NCBI GenBank assembly: GCA_026389845.1 | Contig: JAPLHB010000054.1 | Coordinates: forward strand, 45,493 to 109,492 | DNA from: Chloroflexota bacterium | GTDB taxonomy: Bacteria > Chloroflexota > Anaerolineae > CG2-30-64-16 | Direction: 5' to 3' | Length of the DNA stretch: 64,000 nt | Shown: positions 17,990 to 26,501 of the stretch, one piece after another | How positions within the stretch are numbered: the stretch's first letter is position 1 | Layout of the letters: the number at the start of each line of letters is the position of its first letter | The notes under the pieces: generated by a model | Databases searched by the model: none | Seen by the model: only the letters and a program-made list of their open reading frames with translations | What the model was told of the DNA's origin: nothing | Translations under genes and position numbers: made by a program

Positions 17990-18957
17990 TAAGGCGCTCC
18001 TCCCTGGTCATCGCTGTGGCCGGGGGGACGGGATCGGTGTCCTTCCTCTCTTAGCATTAAGAGGGCACTCCTCAGTCCCAATCTTTCATTTTGTAGCGCG
18101 ATTTTACGCAGTTTTTCGATACCGCGGAAACGCAGGACGTAGACGTAGCCCACCCTCTCGCCGATGTGTGCGGCGATCTCATCGGCGGGCCACTGCTCCA
18201 GATACCAGAGGCGAAGCACTTCGGCCAGCCGGTCGTCCAGGAGGTCCAACGCCTGGAGCAACGCCTCGCGGTTGATCGTCTGTTCCAGCCAGAGGTCGAA
18301 CATCGTATCTGCAAACCGGTCGCCGACCGTTGTCGCGTCTGGCGGCCTGCCGATGGGCCGGTCGAGCGATTCCGGAAAGCGACGCTCGCTCACCCGCCGC
18401 TTACGCAACGCCTCATGCAGCCGGTAGTTGAGCGCGCGCGCCGACCAACGGTCGAACGGCACGTCGAACGGATAGGGGTGCGACTGGAGCCAGAGCCACA
18501 GATCGGCACAAGTGTGGGCCGCCGCGTCGCGTGCTTCCCAGGCGGCCCACTCCCCGCGGCCGCTCGGTCCCAGCCAGTGATAGGCCAGCCGCTCTAGCCG
18601 CCGGATCACGGCCCCCCAGGTCGCCGCGCCGCCGACCCGCAAGTTCTCCAGCAGGTCGGACTCGGTCAGCAACTCTTCCAGGATTTGGCCGGCATAGCTG
18701 AGGAGGTCGGCATCGCTGCCGTCAGCGCTGGGGAGATAAGGCTGGGCGGCAGTAAACCGCCCCGATGCCAGGTTGCACGATAGCACTTCTATCGCGCGTC
18801 CGATCCACTGTTCGCCATCTGCATGGGCCACCAGTCCGGGGCGCATCTCCGCAAGGTGATGCCACGCAAACCGAACGATGCTACGCAACAAACGCGGATC
18901 GTTTGGGAGCAAAGGTGGGGTTGTGACTACAGTGGGAAAGGCAAAAATGTCATTCAT
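17989..18957 (-). CDS. Sigma-70 family (ECF-like) RNA polymerase sigma factor
   Basis: The 322-residue protein carries a region-4 helix-turn-helix near residues 250-300 (LDLLDDRLAEVLRLWYLEQW then ADEIAAHIGERVGYVYVLRFRG). Its N-terminal half contains helices that fit a diverged region 2 (AWEARDAAAHTCADLWLWLQ and the RALNYRLHEALRKRR segment). Length exceeds a minimal ECF sigma factor. ATG 18957 has GAAGGG 6 nt upstream and was preferred to 18987. The coupled downstream gene looks like its anti-sigma factor. Confidence 0.75.
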   Translation of the reverse strand: MNDIFAFPTVVTTPPLLPNDPRLLRSIVRFAWHHLAEMRPGLVAHADGEQWIGRAIEVLSCNLASGRFTAAQPYLPSADGSDADLLSYAGQILEELLTESDLLENLRVGGAATWGAVIRRLERLAYHWLGPSGRGEWAAWEARDAAAHTCADLWLWLQSHPYPFDVPFDRWSARALNYRLHEALRKRRVSERRFPESLDRPIGRPPDATTVGDRFADTMFDLWLEQTINREALLQALDLLDDRLAEVLRLWYLEQWPADEIAAHIGERVGYVYVLRFRGIEKLRKIALQNERLGLRSALLMLREEGHRSRPPGHSDDQGGAP

Positions 18958-18995
18958 AGTAGTCCCTTCAAGATTGTCTTGCCTCATCCGGTATG

Positions 18996-19520
18996 TTACA
19001 ATCGCGCCGGCCTTGCTGTAGAGTCGTGTAGCTGGTGCATCTGGCGGCCCGATTTTCGGGTGACGCGGGTTGCAGGCAGGACCAACCTTTCTCCAAGCTG
19101 GCGGGCAAAGTCAATCACTTCCCAGCCGTCTGGGTAGGATACTACAAGGGGGTTGGGGTGCTCGCCGGCTAACAAGGTTGCCAGCTCTGAGATAGCCTCC
19201 GCGCTGCTGATGAAGAGCGCTCGTTGCGCATAGGCTCGGTTCAACAATTTGCGCACGCGCGGGTCGTTGTCCAACTTGCGCACAGCGCTGATGCCACCAG
19301 GAACGATCACCGCGCTCACCTGATCTGCCAAGGGGATGGCTTGCTCCAGGGTAATGTCGGGCAGCAGTGCGATGCCGTTACTGCCTACCACCCGGCCCAT
19401 GTCCGCGCCGACTAGCTTGACCCGGACACCCTGCTTACGCAGGACAGTCACAAAGGCCGTCGCGGCCATTTCGTCGCAATAGTCGCTCCAAAACACCAAT
19501 GCGGTGCGGTTGCCTTGCAT
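18996..19520 (-). CDS. DJ-1/PfpI-like protein without the nucleophilic cysteine
   Basis: The 174-residue product has the flavodoxin-like layout of the DJ-1/ThiJ/PfpI family: an N-terminal TALVFWSDY strand, the central VSAVIVPGG segment and an elbow near residue 110. At the elbow, where family members normally have Cys, the sequence reads FISSAEAI, so Ser replaces the nucleophile; the only Cys is near the N-terminus (DYCDEM). It may therefore be a non-enzymatic or altered member. Start ATG 19520 was chosen as the first residue of the domain. It is transcribed towards the sigma-factor gene. Confidence 0.7.
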   Translation of the reverse strand: MQGNRTALVFWSDYCDEMAATAFVTVLRKQGVRVKLVGADMGRVVGSNGIALLPDITLEQAIPLADQVSAVIVPGGISAVRKLDNDPRVRKLLNRAYAQRALFISSAEAISELATLLAGEHPNPLVVSYPDGWEVIDFARQLGERLVLPATRVTRKSGRQMHQLHDSTARPARL

Positions 19521-19549
19521 ATCTTCGCTCTTTTCGTGAAGCGTTGAGA

Positions 19550-19580
19550 CCCTCCCGCGGGTTCCGAACCTGCGGGAGGG
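19550..19580. repeat. Palindromic repeat (CCCTCCCGCGGGTT and inverse)
   Basis: ACCCTCCCGC...GCGGGAGGGT forms a 10-bp inverted repeat around GGGTTCCGAACCT, immediately upstream of the DJ-1-like gene. Its centre (GGTTCCGAACC) resembles that of the 48446-48478 palindrome. Confidence 0.6.
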
Positions 19581-19642
19581 TGGCTTCCCTGCGACCACTA
19601 TACCAAGCGGCATCTCTCCACGACCTATATCGAGCCTATACC

Positions 19643-21070
19643 ATGACTATCCAAGCTGACTTCAGAACCGCCGTGCACGAAGCGCTCCAGCTCTGGCACA
19701 AGGCCCCCGACCTTGGCAGTCCCCTGGCAGACCTGACGCTGGTGCAGCGGGAGCTTGCCACCAGCGGGACCAACCTCCGGCGTGCCACGAACCAGGTGCT
19801 CCTGGTCGCGCTGCAGGCGCTTGCCTCCGATCACGCACAAGCGGCCGCAGTGCTGCGCGCCAGGTTTCTCGATGGCAAGTTGGCCTTCACCGTCGCCAAT
19901 GAGCTTGGGGTGGCGGAGGTCACGTTGTTCAAGAAGCAACAACAGGCGATCGGTTTGCTGGTCGATACTCTTTGGGCCATGGAACAACGGGCCGTGGCCG
20001 CCCGGCAGGCCATCGTGATCAAGCGCCTCCCGCCGGCCACCTATGACGCGGTGGTGGGAATCGAAGCGTACATCCGACTGGTCAGCGACGTCCTGCTCAC
20101 GCCGGGTGCGCCCTGGCTGGTCGCCGTCGAGGGCCTGGGTGGGATCGGCAAGACCACGCTGGCGCACCAGCTTGTATCCCGCCTGGCGAGCGAGGGGGGA
20201 ACATTCGCCGATTTCGGGTGGGTCAGCGCGCAGCAGCAGATTCTACAGCCGGGCGGCGGGATCAAAACGGTTGCGCACCCCGCGCTGACCGCCCACGCGC
20301 TGATCGAGGGCCTGGTCGTCCAACTGCTGGCAAGCGACGCCGCCCCGATGCCTGTGGCCGCCGAACACGCGCTGGCGGCCCTGGAAACTCGGCTGCGCCA
20401 GGCGCCGCACCTGATCGTGGTGGACAACCTGGAGACCCTGGCCGATATCGAAAGCCTCTTGCCAACGTTGAACCGCCTGGCCAACCCCAGCAAGTTCCTG
20501 CTGACCTCGCGCGAGACCTTCCACGGGCCGGTTGCCATCTACCACTTCCCTGTGCCGGAGTTGGGAGAGTCGGCTGCCTTGATGCTCGTGCGCCAGGAGG
20601 CGCGGCTGCACGGCCTGGCGCACGTGGCGAGCGCCGACAACGACGATCTGCGGCCGATCTTCGAGACGGTAGGCGGCAACCCCCTGGCCTTGCGTCTCGT
20701 CACCGGCCAGCTCCACCTGTTGTCGTTGGCGCAAGTTGTGGAAAACCTGCGGGAGGCACGGGGCCGCAAGGCCGAGGACCTGTATCACTACGTCTATTGG
20801 AACGCCTGGCGAGGGCTGCCGGCCGAGGTCCAGGATACCCTGCTGCTCATGCCACTCTTCGCCCAAGACGGCGCGGACCTGACCGCCATCCGGCGCGTCA
20901 GCGACCTGTGCGACGAGGACCTGCTCGATGCGCTGGAATACCTGGTGAAGCTCTCCCTGGTCAGCGTCGGCGGCGACCTGCACGCCCGGCGCTACAGCAT
21001 CCACCGGTTGACCGAATCGTTCCTGCTGAAGGAGGTCATCAAGTGGCGCGGGGAAGGGGGCGCAGCGTGA
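19643..21070 (+). CDS. STAND/NB-ARC NTPase, N-terminal half of a split regulator
   Basis: The 475-residue protein has an N-terminal region of about 130 residues containing a helix-turn-helix-like ANELGVAEVTLFKKQQQAI stretch, then an NB-ARC ATPase. The Walker A is GLGGIGKTTLA at about residues 179-189, the Walker B is LIVVDNLE, the sensor Arg lies in LLTSRE, and a GLPL-like GNPLALRL follows. A winged-helix-like part ends the protein. STAND proteins act as ATP-driven switches in regulation or defence. The TPR sensor that normally follows is encoded by the next gene, whose GTG start overlaps this stop (GTGA). ATG 19643 was chosen over the longer open frame, which overlaps the divergent DJ-1-like gene. 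Confidence 0.85.
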   Translation: MTIQADFRTAVHEALQLWHKAPDLGSPLADLTLVQRELATSGTNLRRATNQVLLVALQALASDHAQAAAVLRARFLDGKLAFTVANELGVAEVTLFKKQQQAIGLLVDTLWAMEQRAVAARQAIVIKRLPPATYDAVVGIEAYIRLVSDVLLTPGAPWLVAVEGLGGIGKTTLAHQLVSRLASEGGTFADFGWVSAQQQILQPGGGIKTVAHPALTAHALIEGLVVQLLASDAAPMPVAAEHALAALETRLRQAPHLIVVDNLETLADIESLLPTLNRLANPSKFLLTSRETFHGPVAIYHFPVPELGESAALMLVRQEARLHGLAHVASADNDDLRPIFETVGGNPLALRLVTGQLHLLSLAQVVENLREARGRKAEDLYHYVYWNAWRGLPAEVQDTLLLMPLFAQDGADLTAIRRVSDLCDEDLLDALEYLVKLSLVSVGGDLHARRYSIHRLTESFLLKEVIKWRGEGGAA

Positions 21071-22278
21071 TCGCCGAGTTGGCTTTGCCGCAAGACCCGC
21101 TGGCGCGCTTCCGGTACAAGATCGCCGAGAACGCGGCCGGGTGGCTGGACTTCGTGCGGCAGCGGCAAGATGACGTCGCGGCCGTGGAGCGGGAGTTCGC
21201 CAATCTTGCCAGGGCGGCAGCCCAGGCGCTCGTGGAACCGCTGGCCTGGGCGGGCGGGCTGGATCTGGTTATCGCACTCTGGCCGTTCATCGAGCTGCGG
21301 GGACACTGGCTGCGCTGGCGCGATCTCTTGCAGCAGGCGCTGGTCGTCTGCCGCCGGCTGGAGCGCCCCCCCGCGGAGGCCCACCTGCTGGATCAACTGG
21401 GCGAGTTGGCGCGCATCCTGGAGGAGAGCCAGGAGGCTCTGGCCCGGCAAACCGAGGCTCTGGCGATCTATCGGCGGCTGGATGATCAACGTGCGATCGC
21501 GCGCGTGCTCAATCACTTGAGCCAGCAACACCTGGCCCTGGGCGACACCCGTGCTGCGGAGCAGTGCAGCGAGGAGGCCGTGGCGCTCTTCGAGCAGGTG
21601 GGGGATCAGACAGGGCTGGCGTGGGCGCAGAACAACTGGGGAACGGTTTGGCTTGCCCGTGGGCAGTGGGAACCGGCGCTTGCACACCTTGCGGCTGCGG
21701 CCGTACTCTTTGAAACCCAGGGGAACCGTAACGGACAGGCTACCGTAGCCAACAACCGGGGCCAGGTACATTGTCTCCAAGGGCACCTTGCGGAGGCTGC
21801 AGGCTACTATCAACAAGCCATCGCCGGTCACCAGGAGGCCGGGGACGAAATCCACGCCGCCCGCGGCCACATCAACCTGGGCATCGTGTACCACGAGCAA
21901 GGCCAGACTGCGCACGCGCTGGCGTTGCACCGGCAAGTCGAGCCGCTGTTCCGGCGCGTGGGAGATGGACCTTGGCTGGCAAGAGTGCTCAACAACCAGG
22001 GGGTCTTCCTAGCGGCCCTGGGTCGCCCGGATGAAGCACTCAGCGCCTACCAGGAGGCTGCGCAATTGCACCTGGCCGCCGACAATCACACGCTGGCGGC
22101 CAGCTCCTTGACCAACTGTGCGGAAGTGCTCCTGGATGGCGGCCGCACGCACGAGGCCCAGGACACCCTGGCCCAAGCACGGGCGCTCCTGCAAATGCTA
22201 CCCGATCCGCCCCCGTGGGTCGTGCAGTGGTATGAAAGCCAGGCCGCGCGGGCTGGAAGCGAAACCGAACCAGGGTGA
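21067..22278 (+). CDS. TPR-repeat protein, C-terminal half of a split STAND regulator
   Basis: The 403-residue product starts at GTG 21067 inside the stop of the upstream NB-ARC gene. It consists almost wholly of tetratricopeptide-like helical pairs, about eight, with recognisable units such as AWAQNNWGTVWLARGQWEPA, ATVANNRGQVHCLQGHLAEA, GHINLGIVYHEQGQTAHA and RVLNNQGVFLAALGRPDEA. In undivided STAND proteins this array is the ligand-sensing part. The spacing implies equal, coupled synthesis with the NB-ARC half and probably a two-chain complex. Whether this is gene fission or a recent frameshift is not certain. Confidence 0.85.
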   Translation: MIAELALPQDPLARFRYKIAENAAGWLDFVRQRQDDVAAVEREFANLARAAAQALVEPLAWAGGLDLVIALWPFIELRGHWLRWRDLLQQALVVCRRLERPPAEAHLLDQLGELARILEESQEALARQTEALAIYRRLDDQRAIARVLNHLSQQHLALGDTRAAEQCSEEAVALFEQVGDQTGLAWAQNNWGTVWLARGQWEPALAHLAAAAVLFETQGNRNGQATVANNRGQVHCLQGHLAEAAGYYQQAIAGHQEAGDEIHAARGHINLGIVYHEQGQTAHALALHRQVEPLFRRVGDGPWLARVLNNQGVFLAALGRPDEALSAYQEAAQLHLAADNHTLAASSLTNCAEVLLDGGRTHEAQDTLAQARALLQMLPDPPPWVVQWYESQAARAGSETEPG

Positions 22279-22355
22279 TGTGCGACTTCTCCTGGCCCGG
22301 TTCCGGTATCGGCCGCCGCAGGTGGAGCTGTCACCCACTGGCGGAGGGGCAAGAC

Positions 22356-22381
22356 GTCCGTCCGAGCGTGCCCGGACGGAC
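22356..22381 (-). terminator. Hairpin downstream of the small secreted peptide gene
   Basis: GTCCGTCCG and CGGACGGAC form a 9-bp stem with an 8-nt loop between two convergent genes. No clear U-tract follows on either strand, so the terminator call is weak. Confidence 0.4.
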
Positions 22382-22392
22382 ATCTTCCTGCA

Positions 22393-22596
22393 TCAACCGC
22401 CGCAACTGGCGCCGCCCTGGCACTGACCGTATGACCCGGCCGGGGTCGGCGTCGGCGTCACGGCGTCGGCGTGCACAACCCCGGCCGCGCTACCGGTCAG
22501 GTCGCCGTGAGACGTGACGGCCGGCAGCGCCGGCAGCGCCAGGACCACGACCAGCGCTACCACCGCAAAGATGAGAAGCAGGCGTCCTTTCTTCAT
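22393..22596 (-). CDS. Small secreted Cys/Gly-tailed peptide (67 aa)
   Basis: The gene has a good ribosome-binding site (AAAAAGGAG, 8 nt before ATG) and encodes a basic start plus a long hydrophobic export helix (MKKGRLLLIFAVVALVVVLA), a short spacer with a TPTPTP stretch, and the tail GSYGQCQGGASCGG. It is too short for an enzyme. The two tail cysteines could form a disulfide or receive a modification. No processing or maturation gene is adjacent. The function is unknown; a lipid- or membrane-anchored signal or adhesion peptide is possible. Confidence 0.65.
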   Translation of the reverse strand: MKKGRLLLIFAVVALVVVLALPALPAVTSHGDLTGSAAGVVHADAVTPTPTPAGSYGQCQGGASCGG

Positions 22597-22790
22597 GACT
22601 CAGTCTCCTTTTTCTGGCTAGATTGGAGAACTGAGCGTTGGAGGCCCCCACAGGGCCGGTTGCCGCCGGCCCCGCCTGATCAGAACGCCCATCTTGTTTG
22701 ATCGGAAGTCGCCCATCGGCCGATTGAGCGACCTTCTACAGACAAGAGGCCGCGACGAGGCTGAAATCTTTCACTCTCGTGACTCGCGGT

Positions 22791-22819
22791 TTGACAACCC
22801 GGTCAGGCCATGATATGAT
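22791..22819 (+). promoter_or_regulatory. Promoter of the aromatic amino acid operon
   Basis: A perfect TTGACA (22791-22796) and TATGAT (22814-22819) are separated by 17 nt. Transcription should begin near 22826, about 23 nt before the leader-peptide start codon. Confidence 0.85.
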
Positions 22820-22848
22820 CCCGCCTCGTTGGAGAGGAATCTATTTCG

Positions 22849-22959
22849 ATGAAACCCGATACCCAGTCCATCAGCGCCGCGTTTGCGTTCTATTTTTATT
22901 ATCCCGTGCCGTCACGGGACCGATGCGCCGCGCCGACTGGGACATGGGGAACCGCCTGA
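22849..22959 (+). CDS. Phe/Tyr leader peptide of the aromatic operon (36 aa)
   Basis: A short ORF starts at ATG 22849 behind GGAGAGG. Its codons 12-18 (22882-22902) encode Phe-Ala-Phe-Tyr-Phe-Tyr-Tyr: six aromatic codons out of seven. A CCCGTG/CACGGG hairpin (22903-22918) directly follows this run and a strong intrinsic terminator lies 27 nt beyond the leader stop. The next gene is the chorismate mutase/prephenate dehydratase fusion. This is the arrangement known from pheL-pheA of enterobacteria: ribosome stalling when charged tRNA-Phe or tRNA-Tyr is scarce should favour read-through. I could not identify a strong antiterminator by eye; a weak candidate pairs 22927-22933 with 22989-22997. Confidence 0.8.
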   Translation: MKPDTQSISAAFAFYFYYPVPSRDRCAAPTGTWGTA

Positions 22960-22985
22960 CCGGTCGAAGACTCAAAGACGATGAA

Positions 22986-23018
22986 AGAGCGTGGGGCATC
23001 CAGCCCCACGCTCTTTTT
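22986..23018 (+). terminator. Attenuator terminator before aroH-pheA
   Basis: AGAGCGTGGGG and CCCCACGCTCT form a perfect 11-bp stem with a 7-nt loop, followed by TTTTT. It lies between the leader peptide and aroH-pheA, 42 nt before the structural gene. Confidence 0.88.
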
Positions 23019-23060
23019 GTATTACGTGCCAGGCAGTTCAAGATCAGAGGAGGAGGACTT

Positions 23061-24374
23061 ATGCCCTGTCGAGGGATCCGCGGCGCCATCACCGCCGACG
23101 AAAACAGTCCGGCCGCAATCCTGGCGGCCACGACCGAGCTGTTGACTGCGCTCATCGCAGCCAACACCCTGCTGCCAGAAGAGATCGCCAGCGCGACGTT
23201 TACCGTTACCCCTGACCTGGACGCGACCTTCCCCGCGCGAGCCGCGCGCGACCTGGGGTGGACGATGGTTCCGCTGCTCGACGCCGTGGAAATCGGCGTG
23301 CCCGGCGCGCTGCCTCGCTGCATTCGCGTGCTGATCCACTGGAACACCGATCTGCCCGCCTACGCCGTCCGGCACATCTATCTGCGCGATGCGGTGCGTC
23401 TGCGTCCCGATCTGGCGGACGAAACTCAAACCGCAAACCGCAAACCGCAAATGGCAAATGGCAAAACGCAAAGCGCCGAGGATGGGTGGGCAGACGGACA
23501 GATCGGTCAGGCGACAAGCAATCTGCAATCTGCAATCCGCAATCTGCAATCCGTCGTCGCTTTCCAGGGCGAACCCGGCGCGTACTCGCAAGAGGCGATC
23601 TTCCAGCACTTCGGAGCGCAGGTCTCGACCCTGGCATGCCCCAGCTTCGATGACATCTTTGCCGCGGTCGAATCGAGCCAGACGGGCTACGGCTTGCTGC
23701 CGGTCGAGAACTCGCAGGCCGGCTCGATCACCCAGGCTTACGATCTGTTGCTGGAGCGCGATCTGCGTGTGGTCGGAGAAGTGAAGTTCCGCGTGCGCCA
23801 CTGTCTGCTGGCCCCGTCCGGCACGGCAATCGCCGACATCCGCCGCGTGCGCTCGCACCCCCAGGCGTTGGCTCAGTGCGAACGCTACCTCAAGACCCGC
23901 GGGTGGCAGGCGATTTCAGCCTACGACACAGCGGGGTCCGCACGCGAGCTGGCCGCGTCACCGGAGCCGGGGACGGCCGCCATCGCCAGCGCGTTGGCGG
24001 GGCAGATATACGGGCTGGACGTGCTCGACGCCGGCATAGAAGACTCGCCGGACAACACGACCCGCTTCTTCCTCCTGGGCCGGCAGGAGCCGCCTCCCGG
24101 CAAGCACAACAAGACCTCCATCGTTTTCGCCACTCTGCACCAGCCCGGCGCGCTCCACAACGCCTTGGGCGAGTTCGCCAGCCGGGGCATCAACCTGACC
24201 AAGATCGAAAGCCGCCCGCGGCGTAACCGGCCGTGGCACTACGTCTTCTACGTTGACCTGGAAGGACACTGGCAGGACTCCAGCGTGCACCGCGCGCTGA
24301 GCAGCTTGCTGGCCCGCACCGCGTTTATCAAGCTGTTGGGGAGTTATCCGGCGGCGGTGGAGGAGACACGGTGA
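23061..24374 (+). CDS. pheA: Chorismate mutase (AroH type)-prephenate dehydratase fusion
   Basis: The 437-residue protein begins with an AroH-type chorismate mutase (residues 1-118; Arg7 in GIRG, Glu in DAVEIG and Arg in CIRVL match the B. subtilis active site). A repeat-encoded linker at about 119-164 follows, then a prephenate dehydratase (from [15 protein letters not shown], with PVENSQAGS and the catalytic Thr in DNTTRFF) and a C-terminal ACT domain ([16 protein letters not shown]) for Phe feedback. It converts chorismate to phenylpyruvate. Most known PheA fusions use an AroQ-type mutase, so this combination is unusual. The start ATG 23061 has GGAGGAGG upstream and follows the attenuator. 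First structural gene of the operon. Confidence 0.93.
   Translation: MPCRGIRGAITADENSPAAILAATTELLTALIAANTLLPEEIASATFTVTPDLDATFPARAARDLGWTMVPLLDAVEIGVPGALPRCIRVLIHWNTDLPAYAVRHIYLRDAVRLRPDLADETQTANRKPQMANGKTQSAEDGWADGQIGQATSNLQSAIRNLQSVVAFQGEPGAYSQEAIFQHFGAQVSTLACPSFDDIFAAVESSQTGYGLLPVENSQAGSITQAYDLLLERDLRVVGEVKFRVRHCLLAPSGTAIADIRRVRSHPQALAQCERYLKTRGWQAISAYDTAGSARELAASPEPGTAAIASALAGQIYGLDVLDAGIEDSPDNTTRFFLLGRQEPPPGKHNKTSIVFATLHQPGALHNALGEFASRGINLTKIESRPRRNRPWHYVFYVDLEGHWQDSSVHRALSSLLARTAFIKLLGSYPAAVEETR
23425..23560 (+). repeat. Heptamer repeats forming the AroH-PheA linker
   Basis: Two arrays are translated in frame: an AACCGCA/AATGGCA-type array at about 23430-23475 and a CAATCTG/CAATCCG array at 23520-23556. 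Together they encode most of the residues between the mutase and dehydratase domains, including [12 protein letters not shown]. Confidence 0.85.
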
Positions 24375-24490
24375 CAGGGTGATAAGGTGACAAGGTGACG
24401 GGGAGACACGGGGACGGGGGAGACGAGGGCGCAAGACGGTGGATTGCGGCAATCCGCAATCCGCAATCTGCAATCCGCAATCCGCAAGCA
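24371..24490 (+). repeat. GTGACAAG-type 8-mers and CAATCCG heptamers between pheA and aroF
   Basis: The gap starts with GGTGACAGGGTGATAAGGTGACA-like 8-nt units and ends with five CAATCCG/CAATCTG heptamers (24446-24488). The ribosome-binding site of aroF (AGAGGGG) follows directly. Confidence 0.8.
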
Positions 24491-24501
24491 AGAGGGGTAT
24501 T

Positions 24502-25518
24502 ATGATTATCGTTATGAAACACCGGGCCACGGCTGCCGAGATCGGCACGGTGGTGAGCCAGGTAGAAGTCCACGGGTACAAGACACACCTTTCGCAGGGC
24601 ACCGAGCGTACGATCATCGGCGTGGTGGGGGACGACCGGCCGTTGGAGAATCACCAGTTTGAGCTACTGCCTGGCGTCGAGCAAGTGGTGCGCATCCTGA
24701 AGCCGTTCAAGCTCGCCAGCCGCGATTTTCACCCTGAAAACACGATCTTCGACGTGCGCGGGGTCACGATCGGCGGCCCGGAGCTTGTGGTGATGGCCGG
24801 GCCGTGCGCGGTGGAGAGCCGCAGCCAACTCTTGGAAACCGCGCATGCGGTCAAAGAGGCCGGGGCCACCATGTTGCGCGGAGGCGCGTACAAGCCACGC
24901 TCATCTCCCTACTCGTTCCAGGGGTTGGGTGAAGATGGGCTGGAGTTGCTGGCTGAGGCGCGCGATGCCACCGGCCTGCCGATCATTACCGAAGTCATGT
25001 CACCCGAGGCGGTGGCGTTGGTCGGCCGCTACACCGATATCTTCCAGATCGGTGCGCGCAATATGCAGAACTACGCCCTGCTGCAGGCCGTCGGCCAGAC
25101 TCGCACGCCGGTGATGCTCAAGCGCGGACTGATGGGCACCGTCCAGGAGTGGCTCATGTCGGCCGAGTACATTCTGAGCGGCGGCAACTATCAGGTGATC
25201 CTGTGCGAACGCGGCATCCGCACCTTCGAGACCGCCACGCGCAACACGCTGGACATCAACGCCATCCCGCTGCTCAAGCAATGGACCCATCTGCCGGTCT
25301 TCGGCGACCCCAGCCACGCGACCGGCAAATGGGAGCTGGTGGCGCCCGCAGCCAAGGCGATCATCGCGGCCGGCGCGGATGGGTTGATCATCGAGGTACA
25401 CCCGCACCCCGAAGTCGCCCTTTCCGATGGCGCCCAATCCCTCAAACCGGAGCGGTTTGCGGAACTGATGAACGATCTGCGGCGGCTGGCGCCCGCGGTG
25501 GGAAGAACGTTGTCGTGA
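24502..25518 (+). CDS. aroF: 3-Deoxy-7-phosphoheptulonate synthase (type I-beta, with ferredoxin-like domain)
   Basis: The 338-residue enzyme condenses phosphoenolpyruvate and erythrose 4-phosphate, the first shikimate-pathway step. Residues 1-70 form the ferredoxin-like regulatory domain seen in the Thermotoga enzyme, and the barrel carries [50 protein letters not shown] and GDPSHATG. The Cys in GPCAVES and His/Glu in the later motifs are the metal ligands. ATG 24502 follows GAGGGG. Aromatic feedback through the ferredoxin-like domain is expected from the family. Confidence 0.95.
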   Translation: MIIVMKHRATAAEIGTVVSQVEVHGYKTHLSQGTERTIIGVVGDDRPLENHQFELLPGVEQVVRILKPFKLASRDFHPENTIFDVRGVTIGGPELVVMAGPCAVESRSQLLETAHAVKEAGATMLRGGAYKPRSSPYSFQGLGEDGLELLAEARDATGLPIITEVMSPEAVALVGRYTDIFQIGARNMQNYALLQAVGQTRTPVMLKRGLMGTVQEWLMSAEYILSGGNYQVILCERGIRTFETATRNTLDINAIPLLKQWTHLPVFGDPSHATGKWELVAPAAKAIIAAGADGLIIEVHPHPEVALSDGAQSLKPERFAELMNDLRRLAPAVGRTLS

Positions 25519-25607
25519 AATTGAAAAACTAAAAACGCAACTTATCGCCGCGCAGGGATTTTCGTTTTGCGTTTTACGCCTTCGGATCGAAGGAGATCAC
25601 AGCATCA

Positions 25608-26501
25608 ATGACTGCTCCGATTACCATCTGCATCGTCGGCCTGGGCCTGATGGGCGGGTCTTTGGCGCTGGCACTGCGCCAGGCATCCGTCACGACTGCT
25701 CAGCAGGACGCTGCACGCATCACGCTGCACGCATCACGCATCACCGGGGTCAGTCGCAGGGCCGAGACGCTGGCCGCGGCCCTGGCGAGCGGGGCCGTTG
25801 ACGCCGTCACCAGCGACCTGGCCGCAGGGGTTGCGGACGCCGACGTCGTGGTATTGGCGACGCCCGGCCGGACGATCCTGCGTCAGTTGCCCCAGGTCGG
25901 CCGCCATGCGAAAACAGGGGCGCTGATCTTGGATCTGGGCAGCACAAAAGCCGAAATCTGCGCGGCGATGGCTGACCTGCCCGCAGGCCTCCAGCCGGTC
26001 GGCGGCCACCCAATGTGCGGCAAGGAGATAGCGGGCTTCGCCGCGGCCGAGGCGGGCCTGTTCCGCGACCGGCCCTTCGTGCTCTGCCCGCTGCCGCGCA
26101 CGGCAGCGGCCGCGTTGGAGCAGGCGCGGCTGTTGGCCTGCGCGGTCGGCGCCCGGCCTATTGTCCTCGATCCCGCGACCCACGACCGGGCCGCCGCCGC
26201 CATCAGCCATCTGCCTTACGCGGTCAGTGTGGCCCTGGTGAACGCCGTTGCCGCAGCCGATGATCCACTGGCCTGGTCGCTGGCCGCTTCGGGCTTCCGC
26301 GATACCAGCCGGCTCGCGGCCAGTGACGTGGAGATGATGCTCGATATCCTGCTGACCAACCGCGAGGCCGTGCTCGACTGGCTGGACGCGTTCGCGGGAC
26401 AACTGGCCGCCTTGCGAGCCGCGCTTTCCGCGCACGATGAGGACGCGCTACGGTCGCAGTTGACGGCGGCCCAGGCGCGGCGGACCGGGATGAAGTTCTA
26501 A
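25608..26501 (+). CDS. tyrA: Prephenate dehydrogenase
   Basis: The 297-residue protein oxidatively decarboxylates prephenate to 4-hydroxyphenylpyruvate for tyrosine. The NAD motif GLGLMGGSLALAL is at residues 10-22, the catalytic region has DLGSTKAEI, and GGHPMCGKE contains the expected active-site His. Helices at 180-290 match the dimerisation domain. Residues about 25-46 are encoded by a CACGCAT-type repeat that splits the Rossmann fold between helix 1 and strand 2; the rest aligns to the family, so the enzyme is probably active. AAGGAG lies upstream of the ATG. Confidence 0.93.
   Translation: MTAPITICIVGLGLMGGSLALALRQASVTTAQQDAARITLHASRITGVSRRAETLAAALASGAVDAVTSDLAAGVADADVVVLATPGRTILRQLPQVGRHAKTGALILDLGSTKAEICAAMADLPAGLQPVGGHPMCGKEIAGFAAAEAGLFRDRPFVLCPLPRTAAAALEQARLLACAVGARPIVLDPATHDRAAAAISHLPYAVSVALVNAVAAADDPLAWSLAASGFRDTSRLAASDVEMMLDILLTNREAVLDWLDAFAGQLAALRAALSAHDEDALRSQLTAAQARRTGMKF

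Noticed and set aside
20218..21066. Extended N-terminus of the TPR gene over the NB-ARC gene
   Set aside because: This part has low-complexity Arg/Ala/Gly shadow composition; the GTG at 21067 overlapping the upstream stop is the natural start.
22779..23060. Long N-terminal extension of the AroH-PheA protein
   Set aside because: The open frame runs through the promoter, leader ORF and terminator by chance; AroH similarity starts exactly at ATG 23061 behind GGAGGAGG.
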